Both the position numbers and the translations under genes were made by a program. Positions 5,782 to 7,939 of a DNA stretch of 7,939 nucleotides are shown here, piece after piece (position 1 is the stretch's first letter; every line of letters begins with the position of its first letter). The DNA comes from Spirochaetaceae bacterium (GTDB taxonomy: Bacteria; Spirochaetota; Spirochaetia; Spirochaetales_E; Spirochaetaceae_B), in NCBI GenBank assembly GCA_003249275.1, contig QKJO01000251.1, positions 1-7,939 of the forward strand, given 5' to 3'. The notes under the pieces are model-generated. The model was not told the DNA's origin. It was given only the letters and a program-made list of their open reading frames with translations, and made no database searches.

Positions 5782-6657
5782 TCAGATCAGACCCTGATTT
5801 TTCAGCGCTTCGATCAGCAGAGACCGGTTTTTGTCATCCATCCGGCACAGGGGCAGGCGGAAAACCTCTTTGATCAGACCCATTTCAGCCATGGCTGTTT
5901 TGACGGGGATCGGGTTGGTTTCCAGGAACATCGCCTTGAAGAGGGGCAGGAGTTCGTAGTGGATGGTTTTTGCCTTTTCCACATCCCCCTTTCTGGCCGC
6001 CTGAATCAGCTCTTCCATCCACCTGGGTATGATATTACTGACGACGGAGATGACGCCGTTACCGCCCATAAGGGTCAGAGGAAGGGCCATATTGTCATCA
6101 CCCGAAAGGACATCAAAGTCTGCCGGCTTTCTCCGGATCACATCCATCATCTGATTCAGATTCCCGCTGGCTTCTTTGACGGCCACGATATTTTCATGCT
6201 TGGCCAGTCTCATAAGAGTGTCGGTTTCGATGTTGACGCCCGTTCTTCCCTGAATATTGTAGACAACCATGGGCAGATCGACCGCATCGGCGATGGACAT
6301 GAAGTGCTGGTAAAGGCCTTCCTGAGTGGGTTTGTTGTAGTAGGGAGCAACCTGCAGACTGGCATCGGCGCCGATATGCTTGGCGATCTTGGTCATTCTG
6401 ATGGCTTCGTCCGTTGAGTTGGAGCCCGTTCCGGCAATGACGGGAACCTTGCCGTTCACTGCTTTGACAACCATCTCGATGACATCCATATTCTCTTCAT
6501 GGGAAACTGTGGGACTTTCACCCGTGGTTCCTACCGGAACGAGGCCGGATATGCCCTTGTCCAGCTGAAATTGAACAATTTTCTTCAGGCATTCTTTGTC
6601 AATCTCCTTCTTCTCGTTGAAGGGGGTAACTAAAGCTGTAAATACGCCTGTAAACAT
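5782..6657 (-). CDS. dapA: 4-hydroxy-tetrahydrodipicolinate synthase
   Basis: DapA condenses pyruvate with L-aspartate-4-semialdehyde, the first committed step of the DAP/lysine pathway. It is a cytoplasmic (beta/alpha)8 aldolase. The 291-residue length is typical, and active-site numbering matches the E. coli enzyme exactly: Thr44-Thr45 in GTTGE (43-47), Tyr107, Tyr133, Arg138 and Schiff-base Lys161 in VAVKEASG (158-165). GTGSNST (76-82) and NPIPVK near the C-terminus are also family-typical. The segment after Tyr133 reads YNIQGRTG, with Gln where Pro is usual (YNVPxRT). The N-acetylneuraminate lyase and KDG aldolase branches are less likely given this full set and the neighbouring dapB. The start is well supported: AAGGAG lies eight bases upstream on the minus strand. 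It follows dapB after 62 bases that contain a hairpin. Confidence 0.95.
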   Translation of the reverse strand: MFTGVFTALVTPFNEKKEIDKECLKKIVQFQLDKGISGLVPVGTTGESPTVSHEENMDVIEMVVKAVNGKVPVIAGTGSNSTDEAIRMTKIAKHIGADASLQVAPYYNKPTQEGLYQHFMSIADAVDLPMVVYNIQGRTGVNIETDTLMRLAKHENIVAVKEASGNLNQMMDVIRRKPADFDVLSGDDNMALPLTLMGGNGVISVVSNIIPRWMEELIQAARKGDVEKAKTIHYELLPLFKAMFLETNPIPVKTAMAEMGLIKEVFRLPLCRMDDKNRSLLIEALKNQGLI

Positions 6658-6664
6658 TTGGATA

Positions 6665-6670
6665 CTCCTT
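6665..6670 (-). promoter_or_regulatory. Shine-Dalgarno AAGGAG for dapA
   Basis: On the minus strand AAGGAG lies eight bases before the dapA ATG (6657-6655). It is a near-ideal site and confirms the start. Confidence 0.85.
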
Positions 6671-6681
6671 AATAATCATAG

Positions 6682-6709
6682 ATCCCTCAGGAAATAACTC
6701 CTGAGGGAT
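6682..6709 (-). other. Intercistronic hairpin between dapB and dapA
   Basis: ATCCCTCAGG (6682-6691) and CCTGAGGGAT (6700-6709) form a perfect 10-bp stem with an eight-base loop. On the transcribed strand no U-run follows, so it is not a standard terminator. It lies between the dapB stop and the dapA ribosome binding site, 11 bases before the latter. A role in mRNA processing, stability or differential expression of the two genes is inferred. It is far too small for a lysine riboswitch. Confidence 0.7.
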
Positions 6710-6719
6710 AAAACTGAAA

Positions 6720-7466
6720 TCAGTCAATCAGGTCGCTGATGAAATCATCCACCGTATAGACGCCGGAATCTTTACCTGCCAGCCACTCCGCAGCCATAAC
6801 GGCGCCCAGAGCAAATCCGCTTCTGTTTCTAGCGTTATGGCTGACCTCGACCGTGTCTGCGGGGGAGTCCAGGGTCAGGGTATGGATACCGGGAATGCTT
6901 CCTCCTCTGACGGAGGCAACGTGGAGCTGTTCCGGTTTGATGGCTCCCGGAGGATTCCCCGGGAGTATCTCCTTTTTCCGGTCCAGATTGTCAAGGACCA
7001 GCTGCGCCGCCGTCAGGGCTGTTCCCGAAGGGGCGTCGATTTTCTTGTTGTGGTGGTACTCGCAGAGCATGATATCGTACTCTTCCACCTTGTTGATCAT
7101 CCGGGAGGCCGCTGCGGTCAGTCTGAAAAAAAGATGGGCTCCGATTGAAAAATTGGAACCGTAGAGGTAGGAGCCTTCTGAAGATTCAAAGGGTTTGAGC
7201 ACCTCTTCCTTTTTACTCTCCCATCCCGTCGTGCCCACAACCGCTTTCAGGCCGTAACGGCCGTAGAGCTGTGAGTTCTTTTCAATTTCCGCAGGAAGAG
7301 CAAACTCGATAACCGCGTCTGCCGCCTTCAAAGACTCCTCCGAAGGCCTGAGTTCATCGCCGATTCCGCCGGGATCGACCCGGGAGACGATGCGGTGTCC
7401 TCTGGTGAGGAGAATCTTTTCCACTTCCCGGCCCATACGGCCGTATCCCATGATAATGACGTCCAT
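6720..7466 (-). CDS. dapB: 4-hydroxy-tetrahydrodipicolinate reductase
   Basis: DapB reduces the DapA product with NAD(P)H to tetrahydrodipicolinate. Visible in order: nucleotide-binding GYGRMG (7-12), VGTTGW (77-82), GSNFSIG (103-109), the catalytic block with HH (138-139) and Lys142 leading into DAPSGTA (144-150), and SVRGGSIPGIHTL (185-197). At 248 residues it is shorter than the E. coli form of about 270. The Rossmann loop lacks the extra residues of the GAxGRMG type, which is a known compact variant. I chose ATG 7466, which puts the beta strand MDVIIMG directly at the N-terminus as in the family. A TTG at 7484 would add six residues and overlap pta. Neither start has a strong Shine-Dalgarno, and the ATG lies only seven bases past the pta stop, so translation is probably coupled. 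Confidence 0.93.
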   Translation of the reverse strand: MDVIIMGYGRMGREVEKILLTRGHRIVSRVDPGGIGDELRPSEESLKAADAVIEFALPAEIEKNSQLYGRYGLKAVVGTTGWESKKEEVLKPFESSEGSYLYGSNFSIGAHLFFRLTAAASRMINKVEEYDIMLCEYHHNKKIDAPSGTALTAAQLVLDNLDRKKEILPGNPPGAIKPEQLHVASVRGGSIPGIHTLTLDSPADTVEVSHNARNRSGFALGAVMAAEWLAGKDSGVYTVDDFISDLID

Positions 7467-7473
7467 AGGATTA

Positions 7474-7939
7474 TCAGTCTTCAACCTGGGTCATGGTGAC
7501 CGCGATGGTATTGACGATGTCTTCAACAGAACATCCTCTGGAGAGGTCGGAGATGGGTTTGGCAAATCCCTGGAGGAAGGGGCCGTAGGCTCCTGCATTG
7601 CCGAATCTCTGGGCCAGCTTGTATCCGATGTTACCTGACTGGAGGTCGGGGAAGATCAGGGTGTTGGCTTTGCCGGCTACAGGTGAACCGGGGGCTTTCT
7701 TGGCGCCGACGCTCTCAACGATGGCGGCATCTAGCTGCAGCTCTCCGTCTACGTTCAGTTCGGGGGCTCTCTCTTTTACAAGTTTGAGGGCATCTGTTAC
7801 TTTATCCACATTGGGGTGTGCCGCAGATCCTTTTGTTGAAAAGGAGAGCATGGCTGTCAGCGGCTCTGTCTGAAGGAAGGTCCGGCATGATACGGAAGAC
7901 TGTATGGTGATTTCGGCAAGCTGCTCGACAGTGGGATCC
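7474..7939 (-). CDS. pta: Phosphate acetyltransferase, C-terminal part
   Basis: Pta interconverts acetyl-CoA plus phosphate and acetyl phosphate plus CoA. It works with acetate kinase in acetate formation or assimilation. Only the last 154 residues are in the window; the frame is open to the edge at 7939 and the start lies beyond it. Conserved PTA_PTB blocks are clear: DPTVEQLAEI at the edge, AMLSFSTKGSA, VDGELQLDAA, KAPGSPVAGKAN, LIFPDLQSGNIGYK and DLSRGCSVEDIV. The protein ends at TGA (7476-7474). Because the family's C-terminal domain carries the active site, this visible part should hold most catalytic residues. Whether the full gene is the short (about 330-residue) or long (about 700-residue) form cannot be told. 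It is first in the visible pta-dapB-dapA series, with a seven-base gap to dapB. Confidence 0.95.
   Translation of the reverse strand, partial: DPTVEQLAEITIQSSVSCRTFLQTEPLTAMLSFSTKGSAAHPNVDKVTDALKLVKERAPELNVDGELQLDAAIVESVGAKKAPGSPVAGKANTLIFPDLQSGNIGYKLAQRFGNAGAYGPFLQGFAKPISDLSRGCSVEDIVNTIAVTMTQVED

Noticed and set aside
5689..6417. Plus-strand open frame of 242 codons opposite dapA
   Set aside because: It lies entirely over the terminator and dapA, whose catalytic residues are intact. The translated product shows no family motif and starts without a ribosome binding site.
6658..6719. Separate promoter or lysine riboswitch for dapA in the dapB-dapA spacer
   Set aside because: The spacer is only 62 bases, far too short for a lysine riboswitch. 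A TATGAT element exists but has no matching -35, and its transcript would start at the ribosome binding site.
7934..7939. GGATCC at the very end of the window as a possible cloning junction
   Set aside because: It is a single six-base palindrome inside an intact pta reading frame, and nothing else suggests a junction.

Overview
This window is bacterial chromosomal DNA of moderate GC with dense coding and short intergenic gaps. The gene content points to a Gram-negative-type envelope: a lipoprotein whose cysteine lies at the window edge, a secreted HEAT-repeat protein, a ComEC-type channel, housekeeping rsmA, and a lysine/DAP pathway cluster next to pta. A free-living or host-associated spirochaete (Spirochaetaceae-like) is my best guess. 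It rests on the general character of the proteins and on no diagnostic marker, so the phylum is only moderately supported.

Layout. (1) 1-2016, plus strand: the 3' part of a lipoprotein gene with eight tandem beta-type repeats, then a gene for an exported alpha-helical HEAT-repeat protein whose ribosome binding site overlaps the lipoprotein stop codon. The pair ends at a strong intrinsic terminator (2042-2072). (2) 2108-5109, plus strand: comEC (competence channel, short form), rsmA/ksgA (16S rRNA dimethyladenosine transferase) and a zinc-ribbon SAM methyltransferase, tightly packed and probably one transcript. The comEC frame stays open 164 bases into rsmA. (3) 5110-5676, plus strand: a candidate promoter, a leader hairpin, a very strong Shine-Dalgarno and a small acidic protein resembling DUF4032-type sequences. 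It converges on the next cluster at a symmetric terminator (5704-5740). (4) 5782-7939, minus strand: pta (3' part), dapB and dapA, transcribed in that order. A perfect 10-bp intercistronic hairpin lies between dapB and dapA.

How the genes work together. DapA and DapB catalyse consecutive steps: aspartate semialdehyde plus pyruvate to the dihydrodipicolinate precursor, then reduction to tetrahydrodipicolinate. This supplies lysine and/or diaminopimelate-type precursors. Pta interconverts acetyl-CoA and acetyl phosphate, and its placement upstream of dapB with a 7-base gap suggests co-expression. ComEC, RsmA and the zinc-ribbon methyltransferase share no obvious pathway. The lipoprotein/HEAT pair looks like an envelope module of unknown function. 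I found no tRNA, rRNA, CRISPR array, insertion sequence, phage gene or defence system.
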